8,617 nucleotides of DNA from Gammaproteobacteria bacterium (GTDB taxonomy: Bacteria > Pseudomonadota > Gammaproteobacteria > Pseudomonadales > Pseudomonadaceae): assembly GCA_012735335.1 (NCBI GenBank), contig JAAYHO010000275.1:1-8617 (forward strand), written 5' to 3'. The stretch's first letter is position 1, and each line of letters opens with the position of its first letter. Of the stretch, positions 1 to 6,617 are shown one piece after another. Made by a program: the position numbers and the translations under genes. The notes under the pieces are model-generated. The model was not told the origin of the DNA. It saw only the letters and a list, made by a program, of their open reading frames with translations, and did no database searches.

Positions 1-295
1 CCTTGTGGCGCTGGTACCCAGCAGCTCATACAGCATGCCGAAACGCTCGCCCGGCGCATGGGTGGCAATCCGCCCGTTAATGGTAAACAGGGTCAACGAA
101 CTCAGCCCCCAGCGCCGCCAGAGTATCCAGGGTGGCCAGATCGAAGACCGCCACCTTCTTCGGCGCCTGCTGCAGCGTGACACTGCCCTGGGCATGCTCG
201 ACGGCCAGCGGGTAATCCGCCTGCACCGCCGGAACACCCAGCAGCAGGCTGGATGCGACCAGCAGTTTCAAGGTAGTGGAACGAATGGAACGCAT
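1..295 (-). pseudogene. Siderophore ABC transporter periplasmic binding protein (FatB/CeuE-like), internally deleted and frameshifted, runs off window
   Basis: In an intact family member this protein binds a ferric siderophore in the periplasm and hands it to an inner-membrane ABC permease. The start at 295 has a good ribosome site (AGGA, 9-10 bases upstream). The first residues form an exported signal peptide ending near VQADYP, followed by the typical opening of the mature domain, KKVAVFDLATLDTLAALGAE. The frame then stops at 77-79. In the +1-shifted frame from about 96 to 1, the protein resumes with SLTLFTINGRIATHAPGERF and then GMLYELLGT. That matches the family's much later 'GGKISAFGPGSRFG' segment. 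Roughly 100 residues that normally separate the two segments are missing, so the gene looks deleted and out of frame with a junction near 96-101. It lies 21 bases after the methyltransferase and closes the visible operon. The family call is firm. Whether the lesion is biological or an assembly error cannot be told here. Confidence 0.75.
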
Positions 296-316
296 GGTTT
301 TTTCCTGTTTGAGTGA

Positions 317-1606
317 TCAAAGTTCAACATGCACAGCGGTAGCGCACTCGGGTACCAGCTGCAGTGCGAGTTTCTGTTGCCCTATCCATTGCACCAATCG
401 CTGCAACTGCGGCGTCGCTGCCGGGCTGGTCGCTGCCACGGGGTGAACGTGCCCGGCCCACAGCAGCATCAACAGGGACTGGGACAGAAGCCCGAGCTGA
501 CCGGCAAAAGCGGGCAGCGTACGCAGTTCGGCGAAGCTCACCGGTCCACTGTTCAGAGCTGCCAGCAGCGGGGTGAAGATGGCGGACGGCCCCTCGATTG
601 CGCCTATGGGCGTTTCGAAGGACAGCGGGCCAGCCGCAGCCGCTCCCGGCAGCAGGCAGAAGCCGATGCTGTCCATCCCCTGTACCTGCTCCGCCGGTGA
701 CAGCCGCGCCGGACTGCGCTGAAACAGATCCCGCCGCTGATGCTGCTGGCGGGCAACATCCTTGAAGGTTTCCCGCACCGCCATGGAGCGCTGCTGCGCC
801 AGCAGCGGCTGCAGATTACCGGGGATGGACAGGTTGTCGATGTTCTCGAACGGATCGGCACTGCCCAGATAGACAGGCCCAGCCTGGGAAACCCGACGAT
901 GCATATCTGCAGAATGCTGGGGCTGCCAGTGCTCGGCCAGCAGATCATGGGCCAGATAGGCCAGGTTCTGCTGCCTGAGGGTCTGCAGTCCGGTGCGCAG
1001 CCGGGGCTGATCATGAAAGGCACCGGCTTCGTCCATCTGCGCCAGCAGCGCCAGCCCGGTCTCCAGCTTCTGCGCCGAACTGCCCTGCTGCCCTCTGCTC
1101 AACTCCAGCAGCAGTTTCTGCAGCGACAACATCTGACTCGCGCCCGGATGACTCATGTAGTGCAGATAGAATAGCCCCCGGGGTTTCAGGAACTGCTGTA
1201 CCAGTTGCAGAACCGCCTGCTGCTGGGCAGGGTCGATCCATGACCAGACGCCATGACTGACGATGACATCGAAGTAGAGATTGTTGTCCCGGGCAAAACT
1301 GCCGAAGTCAGCACGGATGAAGCGGATATTGCTCAGCCCGATGAACTCGGCAGCCGAGCGGGCAACCGCCAGATGCTGCTCGTTGAAGTCCACCCCGACG
1401 AACTGGACCTGCGGGTCGGTAGCCGCAGCGATCAGCAGATTGATACCGACACCGCAGCCCAGCTCACACCAGGAATAGGAGCCACTCAGCGCCGGAGCGG
1501 CAGAACCGAGGAAGCGTGCCATCGTGCCCAGCCAGAGCGGCTGGATTTCCCGGTGAAAATGAGCCGGATAGGCTATATCGTGGATATACCCCGTCGCCTT
1601 GCTCAT
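317..1606 (-). CDS. Class I SAM-dependent methyltransferase with methyltransferase regulatory domain
   Basis: This is a predicted cytosolic methyltransferase of 429 residues with unknown substrate. The N-terminal Rossmann domain shows motif I ELGCGVG (residues 48-54), an acidic residue ending strand 2 in FVGVDFN (D73), a motif-III-type aspartate in RADF (D100) and FDVIVSHGVWSWI (112-124). The middle and C-terminal parts resemble the methyltransferase regulatory domain (PF10119 type), with YLAHDLLAEHW and then PVYLGSADPFENIDNLSIP. The start is supported by a strong GGGGGGAG ribosome site. The gene begins 23 bases after the TonB-dependent receptor stop and ends 21 bases before the siderophore-binding protein, so it is very likely cotranscribed with both. 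Position suggests a role linked to the imported siderophore or to regulation, but this is inference. Members of this family are usually around 500 residues, so this one is on the short side. Confidence 0.85.
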   Translation of the reverse strand: MSKATGYIHDIAYPAHFHREIQPLWLGTMARFLGSAAPALSGSYSWCELGCGVGINLLIAAATDPQVQFVGVDFNEQHLAVARSAAEFIGLSNIRFIRADFGSFARDNNLYFDVIVSHGVWSWIDPAQQQAVLQLVQQFLKPRGLFYLHYMSHPGASQMLSLQKLLLELSRGQQGSSAQKLETGLALLAQMDEAGAFHDQPRLRTGLQTLRQQNLAYLAHDLLAEHWQPQHSADMHRRVSQAGPVYLGSADPFENIDNLSIPGNLQPLLAQQRSMAVRETFKDVARQQHQRRDLFQRSPARLSPAEQVQGMDSIGFCLLPGAAAAGPLSFETPIGAIEGPSAIFTPLLAALNSGPVSFAELRTLPAFAGQLGLLSQSLLMLLWAGHVHPVAATSPAATPQLQRLVQWIGQQKLALQLVPECATAVHVEL

Positions 1607-1629
1607 CTGTTCTCCCCCCTGAAACCGGA

Positions 1630-3702
1630 TCAGAAGCTCTTGGTCAGAGCGAAAATCAGACGGCGACCATCCAGGTTGTACTGGTAATCACCATCGGTGC
1701 TTACCTTCTTGTTGGTCACGTTGTAGATACCCGCCTTCAGACTCAGGTCCTCCTGGGGCTTGAATACCAGACCCACGTCAGCAAAGGCGTAGGAAGGGTA
1801 CTTGATGCCGTTGCTGCTGGAGCCACTGGTACCTGTCTGCCAGCGGCCGGAGGTCTCGCCACGGTAGTTGCCCTGCACCCACAGGTTCAAGCGCTGGGTA
1901 GCCTGCCAGTCGAGGGAAGCGTTGAACATGTGCCTGGCCACGTTGTTCAGCGGCTCACCCTTGTACACGCCGGACTTCTGCTCGGTTTCGGTATAGGTGT
2001 AACTGTGGCGATAGACCAGATTGTCGAGGAGGTCGTAGTCCATGGTGAACTCGATACCCCGCAGCTCCGCCTTGTCCACGTTCTCATAGGAGGTGTAACC
2101 GAACTGGTGCGCTGGATACTCCTTACCCTTGTAGAAGCATGGCTCGTTCTGCAGGCAGACGCGGCCGGTACGGTTGATCTTGTCCTCGTAATCGGTCACG
2201 TAGGCGGTCAGCGAGCCGGCCAGCCCCAGATCGAAGTTCTCGTAATGGATACCGATCTCGCGGTTCAGGCTGGTCTCGGGAATCAGCTCAGGGTTACCGA
2301 TGATCACCCCACCCATGGAAGTGGAACCGAAGTCGGTCGCACTGGAGCGCAGGTCCGGAGCCTTGTAGCCAGACGTTACCCCACCCTTCAGGGTGAAGTT
2401 GTCATTCATATGCCATACGGCATACACCTTGGGACTGAACTCGCTGCCGAACTGCTGGTTGTCATCCAGCCGACCACTCAGGGTCAGGATCAGGTCGTCG
2501 GTGATGCTCCAGTTGTCCTCCAGGAAGATCGAGTTCTGGTAGCGGTTCATCTCCACCAGAGCGTCGGCGTCGGGTACAACCGGCTCACGCAGACCGTTGC
2601 TGCCGTGCTCCAGATTCTCGTACTTGTGGGTCAGACCACCGGTCAGGGTATGCGCACCGAGGAACCAGCTGGCCTGGGTGTTGGCAGTGATCACCTCGAA
2701 CTCGATACCGTTACCGGTATTGGCGTTCAGGGTGGTCTTGTTTTCCGAGTGATCATAGTTGATGTAGGAATTGGTGAAGATGCTGCCGTACTTGCCCTCG
2801 TGGGACAGGAAGTAGTTGGTTTTCACCGAATCGCTGTAGGTCGGATCATCTGTCTCGGGAATACTGCGCCCCGGGTTCTTCCAGCGCTCCTGCTGGGTAT
2901 AGCTGTGGCCCAGGGTGAACAGGTTCTGCTCGTTCAGATTCCAGGACAACTTGGCCCCGGCGTTACGCTTCTTGTACTCGGGATCGGTGGCTGCACTGTC
3001 ATCGCCACCCACGAAGTTGCTCTCATCCTGACTGTAATAACCACCGGTCAGCTGCAGGCCCAGCACATCCTCGATCAGCGGCATGTTCAGGAAGGCGCTG
3101 GTCTGGAAACCATCTTCGTTGACATCGTTACCGCTGCCAGCCATGGCGTACTCGGCGGTAATGCTGCCGGACAGTTCCTTGCCGACTTTCTTGGTGATGA
3201 TGTTGATCACACCGCCCATGGCATCTGAACCATACAGAGCAGAAGCCGGCCCGCGGATCACTTCGATACGCTCGATGGACTCCAGCGGCGGCAGGAAGTT
3301 GACGTTGTTACCAGACTGGGAGCCGCGCTCGCTGAAGGCATCGTTACCCGAAGCCGGGCGACCATCGATCAGGAACAGAGTGTAATCGGCAGCCATGCCA
3401 CGCAGCATGATCGAGCGCTCCACACCACCGCCGGAAATCTGCACACCGGCAACGTTCTTCAACACGTCGGTTACGTCGGTGTAAGACTTCTTCTTCAGCT
3501 CTTCCTCGGTGATGACGGTAATGGCCGCAGGCGCATCACGCAGATTCTGCTCGAAACCCGAAGCGGTCACTACTACCTGCCCCAGATCCAGCGCCTCCTC
3601 GGCCAGGGCCGAGCAGCTCACGGAAGCCAGCGTTACCGCCAGCAGGGTTCTCCGAAATTGTGGCTGTGAACCTGAAGCAAAATGCCCATTACGACGTGAC
3701 AT
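1630..3702 (-). CDS. TonB-dependent outer-membrane siderophore receptor (CirA/FepA/PfeA-like)
   Basis: This 690-residue receptor should import a ferric siderophore, probably of catecholate type, across the outer membrane using TonB-ExbBD energy. A signal peptide spans residues 1-34, ending SCSALA. A TonB-box-like stretch, LDLGQVVVTAS, follows directly. The plug domain (about 50-165) has AITVITEEEL, IMLRGMAADYTLFLIDGRP and the highly conserved RIEVIRGPASALYGSDAMGG. The rest is the 22-stranded barrel, ending in the usual C-terminal aromatic residue (LTKSF). A close cysteine pair, CLQNEPC, sits in a predicted outer loop, as in CirA/FepA-type receptors. I chose the start at 3702 over an in-frame ATG at 3732 because GGGAG lies just upstream of 3702, while 3732 has no ribosome site and would put extra polar residues before the signal peptide. 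A Fur-like site upstream predicts iron repression. The exact ligand is not determined by sequence alone. Confidence 0.93.
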   Translation of the reverse strand: MSRRNGHFASGSQPQFRRTLLAVTLASVSCSALAEEALDLGQVVVTASGFEQNLRDAPAAITVITEEELKKKSYTDVTDVLKNVAGVQISGGGVERSIMLRGMAADYTLFLIDGRPASGNDAFSERGSQSGNNVNFLPPLESIERIEVIRGPASALYGSDAMGGVINIITKKVGKELSGSITAEYAMAGSGNDVNEDGFQTSAFLNMPLIEDVLGLQLTGGYYSQDESNFVGGDDSAATDPEYKKRNAGAKLSWNLNEQNLFTLGHSYTQQERWKNPGRSIPETDDPTYSDSVKTNYFLSHEGKYGSIFTNSYINYDHSENKTTLNANTGNGIEFEVITANTQASWFLGAHTLTGGLTHKYENLEHGSNGLREPVVPDADALVEMNRYQNSIFLEDNWSITDDLILTLSGRLDDNQQFGSEFSPKVYAVWHMNDNFTLKGGVTSGYKAPDLRSSATDFGSTSMGGVIIGNPELIPETSLNREIGIHYENFDLGLAGSLTAYVTDYEDKINRTGRVCLQNEPCFYKGKEYPAHQFGYTSYENVDKAELRGIEFTMDYDLLDNLVYRHSYTYTETEQKSGVYKGEPLNNVARHMFNASLDWQATQRLNLWVQGNYRGETSGRWQTGTSGSSSNGIKYPSYAFADVGLVFKPQEDLSLKAGIYNVTNKKVSTDGDYQYNLDGRRLIFALTKSF

Positions 3703-3757
3703 GCAATTCTCCCACACAGAATGATCCAGCATTGGCGTTGTTCGGATTGAAATCGAC

Positions 3758-3776
3758 GCAAATGATATACATTTCT
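3758..3776 (-). promoter_or_regulatory. Probable Fur box upstream of the TonB-dependent receptor
   Basis: The 19-mer GCAAATGATATACATTTCT on the plus strand matches the classical Fur consensus at 12 of 19 positions by hand count. It contains the dyad AAATG-ATATA-CATTT. It lies about 55 bases upstream of the receptor start codon. On the minus strand a plausible weak promoter (TTTACT, 16 bases, TATCAT) overlaps it, so Fur binding would block transcription. Iron repression is what is expected for a siderophore receptor operon. Confidence 0.6.
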
Positions 3777-3784
3777 ATTTGAGA

Positions 3785-3799
3785 GTAAATGCAATTTAC
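3785..3799. promoter_or_regulatory. Perfect 6-3-6 palindrome GTAAAT-GCA-ATTTAC upstream of the receptor
   Basis: This inverted repeat begins right after the response-regulator stop codon and sits next to the Fur-like site, at or just upstream of the predicted -35 region for the receptor. It has no T-run and is AT-rich, so it is unlikely to be a terminator. It could be a binding site for the adjacent OmpR-family regulator or another activator. It contains GTAAA and TTTAC facing each other across five bases. CpxR boxes use a GTAAA pair but in direct orientation, so the match is only suggestive. Confidence 0.4.
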
Positions 3800-3802
3800 A
3801 AT

Positions 3803-4516
3803 CTATACAGTTTGCCCCAGCGTCAGCAGGTAACCCTTGCCCCAGACAGTTTCCAGCCGGGCAGCGCGATAACCAAGAGTCTTCAATTTGCGACGCAGAT
3901 GACTGACATGCATATCCAGGCTGCGATCATGCTGGGCATAATCCCGGCGTAACGCCTGCTGGTAGAGGAAGGGCTTGCTCAGGACTTCACCATTGTGCTG
4001 CCAGAGCAGTTTCAGCACACGATACTCGCTGGTGGTCAGGCCCGCCGGGTGGCCAGCCAGAAAGGCATCCTCCTGCAGGTCATCCAGAACCAGCTCTGCT
4101 GGCACCGATTCCCGGGAGAGGTGGAAACGCTCATAGGCAACTCGTCGCAGTATTGCCTGAATACGCACGAGCAATTCGGCAACACTGAATGGTCTGGGCA
4201 GATAGTCATCCGCGCCAAGATGAAAGGCAGCAAGCAGATCCTGCTCGTTACCCTGCGAGGAAAGCAGCAGCACAGGCACGCTGCTCTGCCCACGCAACTG
4301 TTGCAGCATGCACAACCCATCCAGCCCGGGTCGCAGGACATCCATCAGAATCAGATCACAGCCCTGGCGCACCGCATGCAGCAGCTTGTCCAGATCATGC
4401 TGGATAAAGGTAACGCAATGCCCCGCCGCATGCAGATGGCACTGCATTTCACTGACAAAATGCGGGTCGCTACCGACCGCAAGGATATGGGAGGACGCAG
4501 GCAAACCAGAATGCAT
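3803..4516 (-). CDS. OmpR/CpxR-family response regulator with atypical receiver, no adjacent kinase
   Basis: This 237-residue DNA-binding response regulator has a receiver domain at about 10-122 and an OmpR-type winged helix at about 140-235 (LTTSEYRVLKLLW, DRSLDMHVSHLRRKL, VWGKGYLL), most like CpxR. The phosphoacceptor aspartate is present (D59 in LILMDV). The acidic pair that normally binds magnesium is G15-S16 instead of Asp-Asp. The conserved lysine is R108 (DDYLPRPF), and the switch threonine is S86. It therefore may not respond to phosphorylation normally. No sensor kinase is found on either side. It ends 100 bases before the siderophore receptor, in the same direction. PfeR/PirR regulators occupy a similar place beside PfeA/PirA in Pseudomonas, but those have a kinase partner. 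A role in controlling the receptor is inference from position. The start has only a weak ribosome site. Confidence 0.88.
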   Translation of the reverse strand: MHSGLPASSHILAVGSDPHFVSEMQCHLHAAGHCVTFIQHDLDKLLHAVRQGCDLILMDVLRPGLDGLCMLQQLRGQSSVPVLLLSSQGNEQDLLAAFHLGADDYLPRPFSVAELLVRIQAILRRVAYERFHLSRESVPAELVLDDLQEDAFLAGHPAGLTTSEYRVLKLLWQHNGEVLSKPFLYQQALRRDYAQHDRSLDMHVSHLRRKLKTLGYRAARLETVWGKGYLLTLGQTV

Positions 4517-4551
4517 GACAGGTTTTCAGAAGCAAATAAGAAGCATTCTAC

Positions 4552-4584
4552 CTGAAATATTCTGCAATATTCATCTGGTTTCAG
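4552..4584. promoter_or_regulatory. AT-rich dyad upstream of the response regulator
   Basis: The 80-base gap between the barstar-like gene and the regulator contains AATATT-CTGC-AATATT (4556-4571), which is both a direct and an inverted repeat. It is partly bracketed by CTGAAA (4552-4557) and TTTCAG (4579-4584). It lies 36-68 bases upstream of the regulator start, where a promoter or operator would be expected. No clear -35/-10 pair or T-run was found, so an operator is more likely than a terminator. Confidence 0.3.
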
Positions 4585-4596
4585 TAGTTACATCTC

Positions 4597-5355
4597 TCAG
4601 CTCACCAGCCGCCACAATGCCGTACCGTGCTGCTCCAGCACCGAAAAAGCATAATCCACCAGACCGGGGAAGGACTCCGAGCCCTCGTCATAGCCGACGC
4701 CAATCTCGCTCAGGTCCAACTCATCCAGCCCCAGGCCCAGAGCGATATCCACCGAAGCGGCGCAGTGCAGATCCTCGATCAGGGCGAAACCGGCATCCTC
4801 CCTGCCCTGCGGAATCAGCCCCTGCTCCCGGCACTGCTGGTAGAGCCAGGCCAGACTTACCCAGCCGTTGATTTCTTCCTCGCCAAAGCCGTGCTCCTCT
4901 ATGGTTCTGGTGAAGTTACCCCGGAAATGGAAACGCAGGGTGTCATCCACATAGGCCAGCTTGGCATCACGGCTCAGACTGCTCGGTTGCAGCCGTTGCT
5001 GCACCACCACCCGCAGTGGTACGCCAACGGATTCGGCATACTCACACACCGCATTCATCAGGCTCGCCCACTCGGCCAGATCAGCCCGGTTTATCTCGGC
5101 ATCCGCAGCGTAGGAAAACTGCCAGAGCACTGGCCCTTTCTGTTGCTCAAGCTGATCCATCAGCAGATCCCGCGCCGCATCCCAGTTCCAGCCGAAGTAA
5201 TCAGGAAACTCGAAGGCTGCCGCCAGACTGTGCATGATCGTCTGCTTGTCCAGCCTGCCATCTGCCTCCAGCGCTACAGCGCCGGGGGTCGGTCCGGTGG
5301 TATCCAGCCAGAGCACACTGGCTGGCTTGTCGGTGGGTGCGCCCATACCGCTCAT
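4597..5355 (-). CDS. Barstar-like ribonuclease inhibitor with an additional C-terminal half
   Basis: This 252-residue cytosolic protein is predicted to bind and neutralise the ribonuclease encoded just upstream. Residues about 27-122 match barstar in order: a short strand and helix, then FPDYFGWNWDAARDLL, where D59 and D63 correspond to the two barnase-blocking aspartates of barstar (D35 and D39) and Y53 to Y29. A strand ending PLRVVVQ closes the domain. Classical barstar is about 90 residues. Here a further 130 residues, beginning near LSRDAKLAYVDD, contain GWVSLAWLYQQC and an acidic stretch, LGLGLDELDLSEIGVGYDE, that I do not recognise. The start codon follows the ribonuclease stop by one base (TGATATG) and has a GGGG ribosome site inside the end of that gene. 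Tight coupling of inhibitor to toxin is expected for protection of the producer. Confidence 0.88.
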   Translation of the reverse strand: MSGMGAPTDKPASVLWLDTTGPTPGAVALEADGRLDKQTIMHSLAAAFEFPDYFGWNWDAARDLLMDQLEQQKGPVLWQFSYAADAEINRADLAEWASLMNAVCEYAESVGVPLRVVVQQRLQPSSLSRDAKLAYVDDTLRFHFRGNFTRTIEEHGFGEEEINGWVSLAWLYQQCREQGLIPQGREDAGFALIEDLHCAASVDIALGLGLDELDLSEIGVGYDEGSESFPGLVDYAFSVLEQHGTALWRLVS

Positions 5356-5356
5356 A

Positions 5357-5752
5357 TCAATGCCCCTGTATGCGAACGAAGGAACGGTAATGATCTTCCG
5401 TATAGTAGTAGACCTCCGGCGGATTACCGCCGGTAACCACCCGGCGCGGTCCCCGGTGCGACAGACCCGGCGTGTCTACCGTGTACTCCCGGTAATAGCC
5501 CCGGGACTTGATCGGCAGCAGCCGCTCCCGGTTCTCGAACACGATGCCATCGCGCTGATAGGGAAACGGCCCATTGCTGCGAATAAGCGCCAGCGTCTGC
5601 TGCAGCTCCAGCTCCTGCGGCGACAACCGGGACTGGGTGGATGACGACTGACTGGATGAGGACGACTCACCGAACAGGCCATCGAGATGACCACCGCTCT
5701 GCAACTGGAACAGAGCAAGGATCACCACCAGCACTGACAGGATTTTTTTCAT
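5357..5752 (-). CDS. Exported guanyl-specific ribonuclease, RNase Sa/barnase (N1/T1) family
   Basis: This 131-residue protein is predicted to cleave RNA, preferentially after guanosine, outside the cytoplasm. Residues 1-17 form a basic start and hydrophobic segment (MKKILSVLVVILALFQL), then a serine-rich linker (SSSSSQSSSTQS, 30-41), then the catalytic domain at 50-131. The family signature is nearly complete: GPFPYQRDGIVFENRERLLP, then GYYREYTVDTPG, RGPRRVVTG and YYYTEDHYRSF. By alignment with RNase Sa, the catalytic residues are E89 (E54), R100 and R104 (R65 and R69) and H121 (H85), all present, so the enzyme should be active. No clear AxA cleavage site follows the hydrophobic segment, so it may stay membrane-tethered. 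The barstar-like inhibitor follows after one base. The ribosome site upstream is weak. The 76-base gap upstream, from the LprI-like gene, shows no clear terminator. Confidence 0.93.
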   Translation of the reverse strand: MKKILSVLVVILALFQLQSGGHLDGLFGESSSSSQSSSTQSRLSPQELELQQTLALIRSNGPFPYQRDGIVFENRERLLPIKSRGYYREYTVDTPGLSHRGPRRVVTGGNPPEVYYYTEDHYRSFVRIQGH

Positions 5753-5828
5753 GGGTCTGAACTCAACTCTTATCTTGGCTGAAAAGTTACAACGGGCACG
5801 GCCCTGACAGCAGGATGCGGGATAGCCT

Positions 5829-6236
5829 TCACTTTGGCTCTGGCAACAGCGGAGGAGTGGAGTCCATATAGGTCAGAAAGTCCCACCAGATCTGCTGGGT
5901 ACGCTGCTGGATCAGCTGCAGCGCGCAGTTGCCCGCCATGACGCCCCGGATTGTTCCGCCAGACCACATCTGATAAATGGCATCGCAGTACGTCTTCCGG
6001 TAATCCAGCCAGGCATCCTGTGACCCCAGCAACAGATCGACCACTGCCTGATCGTCGGAATACCGCTCCAGCGCCGTCTCCAGATAACGCTCCAGCTGAC
6101 GGTCAGCCGCCGCCACCTGCTCGGCGATGCACAGATTCATATCCATGGTAGTACCCGCCTGCTGCTCGCAATCGGGACTCTCTGCCTGAAGCGAACCGGC
6201 ACAGGCCAGCAACAATAGAAACAGGAACGTCTTCAT
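5829..6236 (-). CDS. Exported LprI/DUF1311-domain protein
   Basis: This 135-residue secreted or periplasmic protein carries the LprI N-terminal (DUF1311, PF07007) fold. A signal peptide spans residues 1-18 (hydrophobic FLFLLLLACAGS, cleavage after LQA). The mature part has the family features TTMDMNLC, AAADRQLERY, SQDAWLDYRKTYC and a late cysteine followed by QRTQQ. Four mature cysteines (C23, C36, C84, C104) are placed to form two disulfides. Some family members inhibit lysozyme, but most are uncharacterised, so no activity is asserted. The start at 6236 is preferred over an in-frame ATG at 6308 because it has a GGGAG ribosome site and begins the signal peptide directly, while the longer form would overlap the HxlR gene and add a charged, non-conserved leader. 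It lies 34 bases after the HxlR-type regulator and 76 bases before the ribonuclease, on the same strand. Confidence 0.85.
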   Translation of the reverse strand: MKTFLFLLLLACAGSLQAESPDCEQQAGTTMDMNLCIAEQVAAADRQLERYLETALERYSDDQAVVDLLLGSQDAWLDYRKTYCDAIYQMWSGGTIRGVMAGNCALQLIQQRTQQIWWDFLTYMDSTPPLLPEPK

Positions 6237-6270
6237 GTGCAATCTCCCTTGCCTCGGGCGTGGCCCTTCT

Positions 6271-6588
6271 TCATGACGGGCGCGGGTGAAGCTCAGAGTC
6301 CAGGTCATGAATCTGCTTCACTATCTTCACCAATTGCGCACCAGCGGGCGTCAGCGCATATTCCGTCCGTGGAGGCACCTCGGCAAAACTGTGCTTTTCC
6401 AGCAGACCGTACTGAGTCAGCTTGCGCAGACGCTCGGACAATACCTTGGTGGAAATACCTGCAATATGCCGCTCAAGCGCGCCCGGACGGCAGACCCCAG
6501 AACCCACCGCCAGCAGCACCGACACCGACCACTTGCAGCCGACGACTTCTTCCAGCTTGCGATAGACGCTGCCACCCTGCCCGGCCAT
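6271..6588 (-). CDS. HxlR-family winged-helix transcriptional regulator
   Basis: This 105-residue DNA-binding regulator has the usual size for its family. The HxlR pattern is clear: EEVVGCKWSVSVLLAVGSG, then PGALERHIAGISTKVLSERL as the recognition-helix region, and the wing EVPPRTEYALTPAGAQLV. The family's usual GGKW is GCKW here, giving a cysteine at 18, with a second at 33 (GVCRPG). Several HxlR relatives (for example YodB and HypR) sense oxidants or electrophiles through cysteines, so redox sensing is possible but inferred. The gene diverges from a small CxxC thioredoxin-like gene across a 140-base intergenic region carrying a tandem-repeat operator candidate. This is the arrangement expected if the regulator controls that gene and itself. 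The ribosome site (AAGAG) is modest. Confidence 0.9.
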   Translation of the reverse strand: MAGQGGSVYRKLEEVVGCKWSVSVLLAVGSGVCRPGALERHIAGISTKVLSERLRKLTQYGLLEKHSFAEVPPRTEYALTPAGAQLVKIVKQIHDLDSELHPRPS

Positions 6589-6617
6589 ATATTTTTCTCT
6601 TTTAAATCAGCAATTTA

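Noticed and set aside
1516..3228. Long plus-strand open frame of 570 codons
   Set aside because: It lies antisense to the TonB-dependent receptor and the methyltransferase start, both of which have clear domain signatures and ribosome sites. Its product is a low-complexity V/L/G-rich shadow without a recognisable domain.
3703..3732. Longer receptor start at 3732
   Set aside because: The start at 3702 has GGGAG at good spacing and begins directly with a signal peptide. The upstream ATG has no ribosome site.
3785..3799. Terminator for the response-regulator gene
   Set aside because: The palindrome is AT-rich with a six-base stem and no T-run, so a binding site is more plausible.
4627..5436. 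Plus-strand open frame of 269 codons
   Set aside because: It is antisense to the barstar-like gene and the end of the ribonuclease gene, has no ribosome site or domain, and is explained by codon bias of the minus-strand genes.
6237..6308. Longer start for the LprI-like protein at 6308
   Set aside because: It would overlap the HxlR gene and place a charged leader before the signal peptide. The start at 6236 has a GGGAG site.
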